Positions 6,882 through 14,208 of a stretch of DNA of 14,208 nt are shown here, piece after piece. Source of the stretch: Candidatus Latescibacterota bacterium (GTDB lineage: Bacteria; Latescibacterota; UBA2968; UBA8231); contig JAJDTN010000040.1 in NCBI GenBank assembly GCA_022827165.1, forward strand, positions 1 to 14,208, given 5' to 3'. The notes under the pieces are model-generated. The model ran no database searches and had not been told where the DNA came from. It worked only from the letters and a program-made list of their open reading frames with translations. How positions within the stretch are numbered: position 1 is the first letter of the stretch; each line of letters begins with the position of its first letter. Position numbers and translations under genes: made by a program.

Positions 6882-7487
6882 ATGAGCCTCCGGACCACCG
6901 GTTTTCTCCGCCCGGGGCAGGTTCAGGATATGTCGTCGAAGGTCAAAGAGGCGATCGAGGAGATGATCGAGGAGTCGTACCTCCTCGGCCTTTCCGAGCA
7001 CGAGATCCGGCAGGATTTCAAGCGCTTCATCGACGCCTGCTTCGCCGTCATCCAGGAAAACGTCAAGGATCGAGCGGTCGTCAGCGAGCTCTCCGAGAGC
7101 TTGGCCCACGAGCAGACCGTGCTCATCGCGGGCCGGGCCGAGGGAGGCCCGGGCGAGGTTCCGGTGGGCGATGTCGAAGAGCCGGCAGAGGAGGGGCGGG
7201 CAGCGTCCTCGAAGGAGCTCTCCGAGAGGGTGGCGCGCCGCAAGCGGTCGATCCTGCGCGCTATCGCCGAGCACGATCCTTCCCTCGTGCGCCTGATCGA
7301 TGCGCACCGGTTCCAGAGCGACGGCGAGGAGCCCCCGAGAGACCGGGCGGCCTTCCGCCCCCTGCGGTGGCCGGCATCCGGGTCCATCGACGGGGCCCTG
7401 CTCCGCGATCGGTTTCTGCGGCTGGGATACGCGGCGACCATCGCCCTGATCATCCTGCTGGTCTGGTTGGGACTCATGCAGGACTAG
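6882..7487 (+). CDS. Unrecognised tail-anchored single-pass membrane protein
   Basis: I do not recognise this 201-residue protein. Residues 17-80 are charged, predicted helical sequence (KVKEAIEEMIEES, HEIRQDFKRFIDA) that may form a helical bundle or coiled coil. Residues 85-110 are a Gly/Pro/Glu linker, and residues 111-145 are another basic amphipathic helix region. A single hydrophobic helix, LGYAATIALIILLVWLGLM (181-199), ends two residues before the C-terminus, with arginines just in front (R176, R178, R181-adjacent). It should therefore sit in the inner membrane with the bulk facing the cytoplasm. ATG 6882 has no clear ribosome site. The in-frame ATG at 6930 (residue 17) has GGGGCAGG eight bases upstream and is an equally good or better start, giving 185 residues. 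High coding-like composition and a clean stop support a real gene. It probably has its own promoter at 6792-6820. Confidence 0.65.
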   Translation: MSLRTTGFLRPGQVQDMSSKVKEAIEEMIEESYLLGLSEHEIRQDFKRFIDACFAVIQENVKDRAVVSELSESLAHEQTVLIAGRAEGGPGEVPVGDVEEPAEEGRAASSKELSERVARRKRSILRAIAEHDPSLVRLIDAHRFQSDGEEPPRDRAAFRPLRWPASGSIDGALLRDRFLRLGYAATIALIILLVWLGLMQD

Positions 7488-7500
7488 GCGGGCGATGGTG

Positions 7501-7578
7501 CGCAGGTCTCCTCAGGTCCTGCGGCCCGGCGCAGTGCAGTCGAGTATTCGAGCAGGCGTGCCCAGGGTGCTCCTGCTC
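7501..7578 (+). promoter_or_regulatory. carB leader with two stem-loops
   Basis: The 187-bp gap between 7487 and carB holds two inverted repeats. The first is CGCAGG (7501-7506) with CCTGCG (7518-7523), a 6-bp stem with an 11-base loop. The second is GAGCAGG (7550-7556) with CCTGCTC (7572-7578), a 7-bp stem with a 15-base loop that itself contains GCCC and GGGT segments. Neither has a T-run. They could be transcript-end structures of the upstream gene or leader structures regulating carB. I see no convincing promoter hexamers in this gap. Confidence 0.3.
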
Positions 7579-7658
7579 TCGCCATATCCGGCCTGGCCTG
7601 TCCCGGCACTGGCCGACCTTTCCCCGACCGACCATCTGTTGCCTGCGTACCCACGGAT

Positions 7659-7669
7659 GGGGTGACCCC
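7659..7669 (+). promoter_or_regulatory. carB ribosome-binding site inside a small hairpin (GGGG-TGA-CCCC)
   Basis: The only Shine-Dalgarno-like purine run before carB, GGGGTGA (7659-7665), lies nine bases from the ATG at 7675. It is directly followed by CCCC, giving a 4-bp GC stem with a three-base loop. This stem could partly mask the ribosome site. Confidence 0.35.
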
Positions 7670-7674
7670 CGAGC

Positions 7675-10600
7675 ATGCCTCGTCGAGACGACCTGCACAA
7701 GATCATGCTCATCGGTTCCGGTCCGATCGTCATCGGCCAGGCCTGTGAGTTCGACTACTCCGGCACGCAGGCCTGCAAGGCCCTGCGCGAGGAGGGCTAC
7801 GAGATCGTCCTCGTCAACAGCAATCCCGCCACGATCATGACCGACCCGGAGACGGCGCACCGGACCTACGTGGAGCCCATCACCGCCGAGGCCTGCGCCG
7901 AGATCATCGAGATCGAGAGACCGGATGCCCTCCTGCCCACCGTGGGCGGACAGACGGCTTTGAACCGGGCGGTGGAGCTTGCCGAGTCCGGGGTGCTCGA
8001 AGAGCACGGCGTGGAGCTGATCGGGGCCCGGCTCGAGGCGATCCGCACGGCGGAGGATCGGGAGCTGTTCAAGAAGGCGATGGACGAGTCGGGGCTGGAA
8101 ATGCCCGCCGGGCATTTCGTCCACTCCGTCGAAGAGGCCGCGGGACTGGTCGACAGCCTGGGCTATCCTGCCATCATTCGGCCCTCCTACACCCTGGGCG
8201 GGTCGGGTGGCGGGATCGCGCACGACGCGCAGGAGTTCGAGCGCATCGTCAGGCGGGGCCTCGATCTGAGTCCGATTGCGGAGGTCCTGATAGAGGAGTC
8301 CGTTCTCGGCTGGAAGGAGTTCGAGCTCGAGGTGATGCGCGACCTGAACGACAATGTCGTCATCATCTGCTCCATCGAGAATCTCGATCCCATGGGGGTG
8401 CACACGGGCGATTCGATCACTGTCGCTCCGGCGCAGACCTTGTCCGACAAGGAGTACCAGGCCATGCGCGATGCCGCCATCCGGGTCATCCGGAAGATCG
8501 GCGTCGACACGGGCGGGTCGAACATCCAGTTCGCCGTCGACCCGGAGACGGGCCGCATGGTGGTCATCGAGATGAATCCCCGGGTCTCGCGCAGCTCCGC
8601 CCTGGCGTCCAAGGCCACGGGCTTCCCCATCGCCAAGATCGCCGCCAAGCTGGCCGTGGGCTACACCCTCGACGAGATCCCCAACGACATCACCCGGGAG
8701 ACGCCCGCCTCCTTCGAGCCCACCATCGACTACGTGGTGACCAAGATTCCGCGGTGGGCCTTCGAGAAGTTCCCATCCACGCCGGACGCCCTCGACACCC
8801 AGATGCGCTCGGTGGGAGAGACGATGGCCGTGGGCCGCACCTTTGCGGAGTCCTTCCAGAAGGGCCTGCGGTCGCTGGAGATCGGCCGGGGCGGCTGGGG
8901 CGCTGACGGCCAAGTCGAGGAAACCCTGGAGATTCCGGACGCCGAGATCCGCGGCCACCTGGCCCGTCCGAGCTCGCAGAGGCTGTTCCATCTCAATGCC
9001 GCCCTGCACAAGGGCTTCGCCCCCGAAGAGATCCATCGCCTCAGCCGCATCGATCCCTGGTTCATCGACCGCCTGGCCGAGATCTTCCAGGCCGAGGGCG
9101 AGCTGCGGCAGGCGCGAGAGGGGCTCCTTGGGGACGGGGAGCGTCTGCGGGCGGCCAAGGCCCTGGGCTTCAGCGACCGCCAACTGGGTTACCTGGCGGG
9201 GCGCACCGAGTCGCAGGTCCGGGAGGCGCGACGGGAGCAGGGCGTGCGCCCCGTGTTCAAGACCGTCGACACCTGCGCCGCCGAGTTCGAGGCCCACACG
9301 CCGTACCACTACTCCACGTACGAACGGGAGAACGAGTCGGAGGCCCGGTCCGGGCGCCGCAAGGTGATGATCCTCGGGGGCGGGCCCAACCGGATCGGCC
9401 AGGGAATCGAGTTCGACTACTGCTGCGTCCACGCCTGCTTCGCCCTCCGCGAGGACGGCTTCGAGACGATCATGGTCAACTCCAACCCGGAGACGGTGAG
9501 CACCGACTACGACACGGCGGACAAGCTCTACTTCGAGCCCCTCACAGTCGAGGACGTCCTCCACATCGTCGAGCACGAGCGGCCCGAGGGCGTCATCGTC
9601 CAGTTCGGCGGGCAGACTCCCCTCAATCTGGCTCTCGAGCTGGAGGCCAACGGCGTCCCCGTCATCGGCACGTCGCCGCGCAGCATCGACCTGGCGGAGG
9701 ACCGCGAGCACTTCGGCAACCTGCTGCGCCGGCTGGGGATCCGCCAGCCGGAAAACGGCATGGCCCGCTCCCTCCCCGAGGCGCGGGAGATCGCCGAGCG
9801 CATCGGCTACCCCGTCCTCGTGCGGCCCTCCTACGTCCTCGGGGGGCGGGCCATGGTCACCGTCTACGACGAGGCCCGCCTGGAGTCGTACATCACCTCG
9901 GCGATCTCCGCCTCACCGGAACATCCGGTGCTGATCGATCGTTTTCTCGAAGGGGCCCGGGAGTTCGACGTCGACGCGGTGGCCGACGACGACGGCGACG
10001 TGCTGATCGGCGGCGTCATGCAGCACATCGAGCACGCCGGCGTCCACTCCGGCGACTCGGCCTGCGTCCTGCCGCCGCACGACATCGCGCCGGATCACCT
10101 GCGAGCCCTCGAGGACCACACGCGGGACCTGGCAAGGGCCCTCGATGTGAAGGGACTGATGAACGTGCAGTACGCCATCCACCAGGATCTCGTCCACGTC
10201 CTCGAGGTCAATCCCCGGGCCTCGCGCACGGTCCCCTTCGTGAGCAAGGCCACGGGCCGTCCCCTCGCGAAGATCGCCGCCCGCGTCATGGTCGGACGCA
10301 GCCTGCGCGAGCAGGGATTCGCCGACGCGCCGGCGCCCGTTCACATCTCCGTGAAGGAGGCGGTCCTGCCCTTCAGCAAGTTTCCCGGAGCCGATGGCAT
10401 CCTCGGTCCCGAGATGAAGTCCACCGGCGAGGTCATGGGGATCGGCGCCGAGTTCGGCGAGGCCTTCCTCAAGGCCCAGATGGGGGCCGGGTCGATGCTG
10501 CCTTCCAGGGGGCGGGTCTTCATCAGCGTCAACGACCGCGACAAGGCGGGCATCGTCGACGTGGCGCGCCGACTGAGCGCCGCCGGCTTCGAACTCGTGG

Positions 10601-10905
10601 CCACGGCGGGCACCCGAATCCATCTCGAGCGTCACGGGATCGAGGCGGAGAAGATCCTGAAGATCCATGAAGGGCACCCCCACGTGGAGGACGCGATCCG
10701 GGGCCGGGAGGTCGCCCTGGTCATCAACTCCCCCGAAGACGAGCAGAGCCAGTATGACGACGCCTACGTCCGCCAGGCGGCGATCATGAACGGCGTGCCC
10801 TACACGACGACCCTGGCCGGCGCGGAGGCCGCCGCCGACGGCATCGAGGCCCTGCTGCGCACCGCCATATCGGTCCGGGCGCTGCAGGACTACCACGGTG
10901 GCTGA
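7675..10905 (+). CDS. carB: Carbamoyl-phosphate synthase large subunit
   Basis: The full-length 1076-residue CarB joins bicarbonate, ammonia from CarA and two ATP to make carbamoyl phosphate for pyrimidine and arginine synthesis. The first ATP-grasp half (about 1-400) carries [20 protein letters not shown] (14-33), [24 protein letters not shown] and [18 protein letters not shown]. An oligomerisation segment follows (about 400-555). The second half starts with [18 protein letters not shown] near residue 565 and carries [20 protein letters not shown] and [18 protein letters not shown]. The MGS-like allosteric domain (about 945-1076) has [14 protein letters not shown] and [13 protein letters not shown], the region that binds UMP or IMP in known enzymes. 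Both ATP sites look intact. The gene for the glutaminase subunit CarA is not immediately upstream, where it is often found. ATG 7675 has a GGGGTGA ribosome site. The downstream gene overlaps the end by 8 bp. Confidence 0.98.
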   Translation: MPRRDDLHKIMLIGSGPIVIGQACEFDYSGTQACKALREEGYEIVLVNSNPATIMTDPETAHRTYVEPITAEACAEIIEIERPDALLPTVGGQTALNRAVELAESGVLEEHGVELIGARLEAIRTAEDRELFKKAMDESGLEMPAGHFVHSVEEAAGLVDSLGYPAIIRPSYTLGGSGGGIAHDAQEFERIVRRGLDLSPIAEVLIEESVLGWKEFELEVMRDLNDNVVIICSIENLDPMGVHTGDSITVAPAQTLSDKEYQAMRDAAIRVIRKIGVDTGGSNIQFAVDPETGRMVVIEMNPRVSRSSALASKATGFPIAKIAAKLAVGYTLDEIPNDITRETPASFEPTIDYVVTKIPRWAFEKFPSTPDALDTQMRSVGETMAVGRTFAESFQKGLRSLEIGRGGWGADGQVEETLEIPDAEIRGHLARPSSQRLFHLNAALHKGFAPEEIHRLSRIDPWFIDRLAEIFQAEGELRQAREGLLGDGERLRAAKALGFSDRQLGYLAGRTESQVREARREQGVRPVFKTVDTCAAEFEAHTPYHYSTYERENESEARSGRRKVMILGGGPNRIGQGIEFDYCCVHACFALREDGFETIMVNSNPETVSTDYDTADKLYFEPLTVEDVLHIVEHERPEGVIVQFGGQTPLNLALELEANGVPVIGTSPRSIDLAEDREHFGNLLRRLGIRQPENGMARSLPEAREIAERIGYPVLVRPSYVLGGRAMVTVYDEARLESYITSAISASPEHPVLIDRFLEGAREFDVDAVADDDGDVLIGGVMQHIEHAGVHSGDSACVLPPHDIAPDHLRALEDHTRDLARALDVKGLMNVQYAIHQDLVHVLEVNPRASRTVPFVSKATGRPLAKIAARVMVGRSLREQGFADAPAPVHISVKEAVLPFSKFPGADGILGPEMKSTGEVMGIGAEFGEAFLKAQMGAGSMLPSRGRVFISVNDRDKAGIVDVARRLSAAGFELVATAGTRIHLERHGIEAEKILKIHEGHPHVEDAIRGREVALVINSPEDEQSQYDDAYVRQAAIMNGVPYTTTLAGAEAAADGIEALLRTAISVRALQDYHGG

Positions 10906-13900
10906 CCGGCGGCCGGTCCACCTGGCCCTGGCGGCGGGACTGGTCCTCACGTCGAGTGCGTCGTGCGTCTACTTCAACACCTACTACAACGCCGAGAAGT
11001 TCTTTCGGCAGGCCGAGAAGGCCCGCGCCGAGGTGGAAGAGGAGCGCGCGGGCTCGGAGGCGGGCCGGCCGTCCGGCCGCGGGAGGCGGGGCGGCAGCTA
11101 CCAGGGCCTGTACGACAAGGCCGTTCGCAAGGCCTCGATCGTTCTGGAGAAGTACCCCGACAGCGAGCTCGTCGACGACGCCATGTTCCTCGCCGGCCGG
11201 GCGCTCTACTGGCAGCGGGACTACGCCTACGGAGCCAGGTCGTTCGAGGATCTCGAGCGGAACTTCCCCGACAGCGAGTACGTCGACCGGGCCCGGCTCT
11301 GGCGGGCGCGATGCCTGCGCGAGCAGGGCGAGGTGGGAGAGGCCCGGGCCCTCTTCACCGCCCTGATCCTGGAGGGCAGCGACGTCGGCGGCCGCGCCGG
11401 TATGGAGCTCGGCGACATGGCCTTCGCGGGGGGGGACCTGAGGGCCGCCATCCAGGACTACCGGACGAGTCTCGGGGCTTTCCCCAGGACCCCTCTGTCC
11501 GACCGGTTGTGGCTGCGGATCGGCAACGCCCACCTCTCCCTGGGCGGTCCGAACGATCTCGACAGCGCCGCCGTCGCCTACGAGCGTGCCATCGACGAGG
11601 CTCGGGCGGACTCGGTGCAGTACCGGGCCCGCCTGAATCGCGGCCTCGTGCTCTACCACCAGGGCGCATCGGCTGCCGCCCTCGAAGCCTACCGGTCCCT
11701 GCTCCGGGAAGGGCGATTCCGCCCCTGGGAGGGGGAGACGCGGATCCTGATAGGCCGCTACCACCGGGAGAGCGGAGCTCCCTCGGCGGCGCTGGACGAG
11801 TTCGAGCGTGTGCGCAACGACTTCCCGGGCACCGGGGTGTCCGCCATGGCGCTCTACCAGACGGGCCTGGTCTACCTGCAGGACCGCGGCGACCGGCAGC
11901 AGGCCCAGGAGTACTTCAGGGAGGTGGGCCAGGAGCGCCGAGGGTCCGAGGGTGATTCACTGGCCGGGGTGATGCTCCAGACCACGGATCGGCTGGACGC
12001 TCTGCTCGACGAGATCTACCGGGCGGACTCCACGGCCGCGGCCCTGCCCATGGGCCCGGCCGTCGATTCGCTGCAAGCGGAGCCCGGCAAGGCGGACTCC
12101 ATGGCTGCCGTCGGTGCGGCCACGGCTCCGGATTCGGCACGAGCGCGGCCCGGCACGGAGGCAGCCCCGGCGCCCGACGTCCTTCCCGCGGACCCCCGCG
12201 CCAGTCGAGGACCGGTGACGGACGCCTCGACGGGGCCGGATACGACGGTTGCCGCCGCCGCCATGCCCGCCGCCTCGACTGCCGACGGGGCCGGAGGACC
12301 CGAGATCTCCACCAGCTCGATCCGGACGGGTGCGGTGGACAGTGTCGCCACGGAGGCCCGGGCAGGGACTGCCGTGGACAGCCTGCTCGCGGCGGCTCGG
12401 TCGACCGCCGGGGCAGACAGCTCCGCCGCGACGATTCCCCATGGTGCCGACGCCGATTCCACCGCCGTCCAGGCTTCGCCTCCGGAGCCGCAAGAGCCGG
12501 AGGACCCTCTTGGGCTTGAGGGCTACGTGGTGGCCCGGGATTCCCTCGGCGGGTGGGTGCCGCTCGTGGCCCGCCCGCCCCTGGAGGAAGGCCCGGGGGC
12601 CGAGGAGAGGGCCCGGGAAAGGCGCCGGCGGCTGCTGCAGGCGCGCCGGCCTGGCGCGGACCGGCCGCCAACCCTCATGGACAACCTGTTCTCGGCCGCC
12701 GAAGTCTACCGCGACCGCCTGGGGCTCCCCGATTCGGCGGCGGTGCTCTACCAGGCCATCGCCGACCGCTTTCCCGGGTCCCGCGAGATTCCCAGGGCCC
12801 TCTACAACCTGGCGTGGACCCACATCGAGCAGAAGGCGGACACGGTGGCGGCCCGGCCTGTCCTCGAGCGCCTGGTGGCCGGCCATCCGGCCACGGAGCA
12901 CGCCAGCGCCGCGCGGCGGTATCTCGGACTGGCGGCGCAGGCGTCGGCGGAGGAGCAGGCGGCCCGGATCTTCGACGATATCGAGCGGATGCGTCTGGAC
13001 TTCCCGGATGAGCCGGCTCGCTGGGTTCCCCGGCTGGATGAGCTGGCCGGCGCCTATCCTGGGACAAAGGTCTCCGGGCGGGCGATCTTCCTGGCCGCCT
13101 GGGCCGCCGAGAATCTCCAGGGGGACTCCACGGGCGCCGCGGGGAGGTACGACTCGGTCCTTGCCCACTATCCGGGGACCAGGCACGCCGATCTGGTCCA
13201 ACGCCGGCGACAGGCCGAACGGGACGGAGTGGTGGACCGCCTCGAGCGCGAGTTGAGGAGCCTGAGGGAGGGCACCGGTCCGGGAGACCACCTCCTCCTG
13301 GTCGGTGTCGAGCCGGTGATCGAGGATTCCGTTTCGAGGGCGAAGAACCACGTGGGTTTCGGCATGCGCGCCGTGCGCCGGGGGGACTTCAGCACCGCCC
13401 GGGAGCTGTTCGAGCTCAGTCTCGACGAGATGCAGACCGCCAACACCGAGCCCGTCGTCGGCCTGGGGGAGGGCAACTGGCGCCAGGGATACCTGGAGGA
13501 CGCCGTCGACTACATGCGCCGGGCCCTGAAGCTGAGATCCAGGTCCATCCTCCCTCATTACCGGCTCTTCGCCTACCACGTGCGGCGGGGCCAGGCGGAC
13601 TCGGCCAACAGCTATCTCCGCACCATCCTCCGCAGGGACCGGGAGTCGGCCGGTGTCGGCGAGCTGCTGCTCCGGTTTCCCGGACTCGACACGGCGGAGT
13701 CCGAACCCCTCGACATCGACCAGTTGGAGCGGCTGGAGCTCGAGCCGGAGGATGAGCATCTGGAGATGCCCCTGCGCTACTTCGGTGTCGCCGAGCCTCC
13801 CATGGTACGCTCCACCCCCCCGCCGGAGTACCCGCCGGGGCAGACGGATTCGAGCACCGTTCTCGTCGACGTGCTGGTGTCGGAGACCGGAAAGGCCGAA

Positions 13901-14194
13901 GAGATCTCCCTCTATCGGGGAGACGAGCCCTTCGCCGCGGCGGCCCTCGCCGCCGTCGGAGGCTACACCTTCTACCCCGCGGAAGGGGTGGACGAGAGGC
14001 CGGTTCGCGCCTGGGTGGAAGTGGAGGTCTCCATGGCGCCGCCTCTCCCGGAGGCGGGGGAGGACCGGACCCCGCCCTCAGGGGGCCGCCCGGCAGAGGA
14101 GCCGCCGCTCGTAGCGGCCGGGAAGGACGTTGCCGGAGAGGCCGCGGCTCCACCGATGTCCGGGGTGGAGCAGCCGGACTCGGGCGCGGAGTGA
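10898..14194 (+). CDS. Large TPR lipoprotein with a TonB-type C-terminal domain
   Basis: The 1098-residue protein begins with a likely export signal: basic RR at 4-5, hydrophobic LALAAGLVL, then TSSAS-C23 followed by [14 protein letters not shown]23 is a probable lipidation site, although its -3 residue is Ser rather than the usual Leu. Residues about 65-375 hold repeated TPR or BamD/YbgF-like helical hairpins (such as [31 protein letters not shown]). Residues about 375-590 are a low-complexity Ala/Ser/Thr/Pro/Asp linker with recurring [AVP]DS tripeptides. More TPR-like repeats run about 595-770 and 815-925. Residues about 968-1046 ([34 protein letters not shown] onward) match the TonB C-terminal fold, followed by a Pro/Glu-rich tail. 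It is probably an envelope scaffold; TonB-type energy coupling is unlikely without the usual N-terminal membrane anchor. GTG 10898 overlaps carB by 8 bp and has AGGA eight bases upstream. Confidence 0.8.
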   Translation: MADRRPVHLALAAGLVLTSSASCVYFNTYYNAEKFFRQAEKARAEVEEERAGSEAGRPSGRGRRGGSYQGLYDKAVRKASIVLEKYPDSELVDDAMFLAGRALYWQRDYAYGARSFEDLERNFPDSEYVDRARLWRARCLREQGEVGEARALFTALILEGSDVGGRAGMELGDMAFAGGDLRAAIQDYRTSLGAFPRTPLSDRLWLRIGNAHLSLGGPNDLDSAAVAYERAIDEARADSVQYRARLNRGLVLYHQGASAAALEAYRSLLREGRFRPWEGETRILIGRYHRESGAPSAALDEFERVRNDFPGTGVSAMALYQTGLVYLQDRGDRQQAQEYFREVGQERRGSEGDSLAGVMLQTTDRLDALLDEIYRADSTAAALPMGPAVDSLQAEPGKADSMAAVGAATAPDSARARPGTEAAPAPDVLPADPRASRGPVTDASTGPDTTVAAAAMPAASTADGAGGPEISTSSIRTGAVDSVATEARAGTAVDSLLAAARSTAGADSSAATIPHGADADSTAVQASPPEPQEPEDPLGLEGYVVARDSLGGWVPLVARPPLEEGPGAEERARERRRRLLQARRPGADRPPTLMDNLFSAAEVYRDRLGLPDSAAVLYQAIADRFPGSREIPRALYNLAWTHIEQKADTVAARPVLERLVAGHPATEHASAARRYLGLAAQASAEEQAARIFDDIERMRLDFPDEPARWVPRLDELAGAYPGTKVSGRAIFLAAWAAENLQGDSTGAAGRYDSVLAHYPGTRHADLVQRRRQAERDGVVDRLERELRSLREGTGPGDHLLLVGVEPVIEDSVSRAKNHVGFGMRAVRRGDFSTARELFELSLDEMQTANTEPVVGLGEGNWRQGYLEDAVDYMRRALKLRSRSILPHYRLFAYHVRRGQADSANSYLRTILRRDRESAGVGELLLRFPGLDTAESEPLDIDQLERLELEPEDEHLEMPLRYFGVAEPPMVRSTPPPEYPPGQTDSSTVLVDVLVSETGKAEEISLYRGDEPFAAAALAAVGGYTFYPAEGVDERPVRAWVEVEVSMAPPLPEAGEDRTPPSGGRPAEEPPLVAAGKDVAGEAAAPPMSGVEQPDSGAE

Positions 14195-14208
14195 CGGCCC
14201 CGTTCCGC

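Noticed and set aside
3760..6882. A 1040-codon minus-strand open frame opposite the M20 and nnr genes
   Set aside because: High GC suppresses stop codons on the opposite strand. The translation is low-complexity Gly/Arg/His/Pro sequence, while the plus strand encodes two clear enzymes.
7474..9711. A 745-codon minus-strand open frame opposite carB
   Set aside because: It is antisense to a textbook CarB and shows no motif, so it is a composition artefact.
1..14208. Mobile elements, CRISPR arrays, tRNA genes or defence-system genes
   Set aside because: I found no tandem spacer-repeat pattern, transposase or integrase motif, cloverleaf-like sequence or defence-type domain on either strand by reading.

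Overview
The window is about 14.2 kb of very GC-rich, densely coding bacterial chromosome. It holds eight complete protein genes and the start of a ninth. I see no tRNA, rRNA, CRISPR array, insertion sequence, prophage gene or attachment site. The gene types are Gram-negative in character: a TPR lipoprotein with a TonB-type C-terminal domain, GalU and CarB. A lipoprotein N-terminus reading [14 protein letters not shown] resembles proteins I associate with uncultured phyla of the FCB supergroup (Eisenbacteria/Krumholzibacteria/Latescibacteria-like lineages). That placement is inference only; no 16S or ribosomal marker is present.

Layout. (1) Positions 1-179, minus strand: the N-terminal end of a probable ferredoxin-type nitrite/sulfite reductase. 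Its promoter region has a perfect 13-bp palindrome centred on a good -10 element. (2) 377-1333, minus strand: a GalU-type sugar nucleotidyltransferase whose candidate promoter lies so close to the ATG that the mRNA could be leaderless. (3) 1401-6795, plus strand: a tight four-gene operon with two 4-bp GTGA overlaps and one 5-6-nt gap. It encodes an Nramp-related transporter with altered metal motifs, a CinA-like/NMN-adenylyltransferase-like fusion protein, an M20 metallohydrolase and the bifunctional NAD(P)HX repair enzyme Nnr. (4) 6882-7487: an unrecognised tail-anchored membrane protein, preceded by a candidate sigma70 promoter overlapping the nnr stop codon and by two inverted repeats. (5) 7675-10905: full-length CarB without an adjacent carA, after a 187-bp leader with several inverted repeats. 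(6) 10898-14194: a large TPR/TonB_C lipoprotein overlapping carB by 8 bp.

The most interesting unit is the 1401-6795 operon. Two of its four products belong to NAD(P) chemistry: a fusion of a CinA/PncC-like domain with an NMN-adenylyltransferase-like domain, and Nnr, which repairs hydrated NAD(P)H. They are locked in one transcription unit with an unusual metal transporter and a zinc-type amidohydrolase of unknown substrate. This suggests a pyridine-nucleotide salvage or damage-repair module. Membership is seen directly from the layout and motifs; joint function is inference. Most of the rest is ordinary housekeeping sequence.
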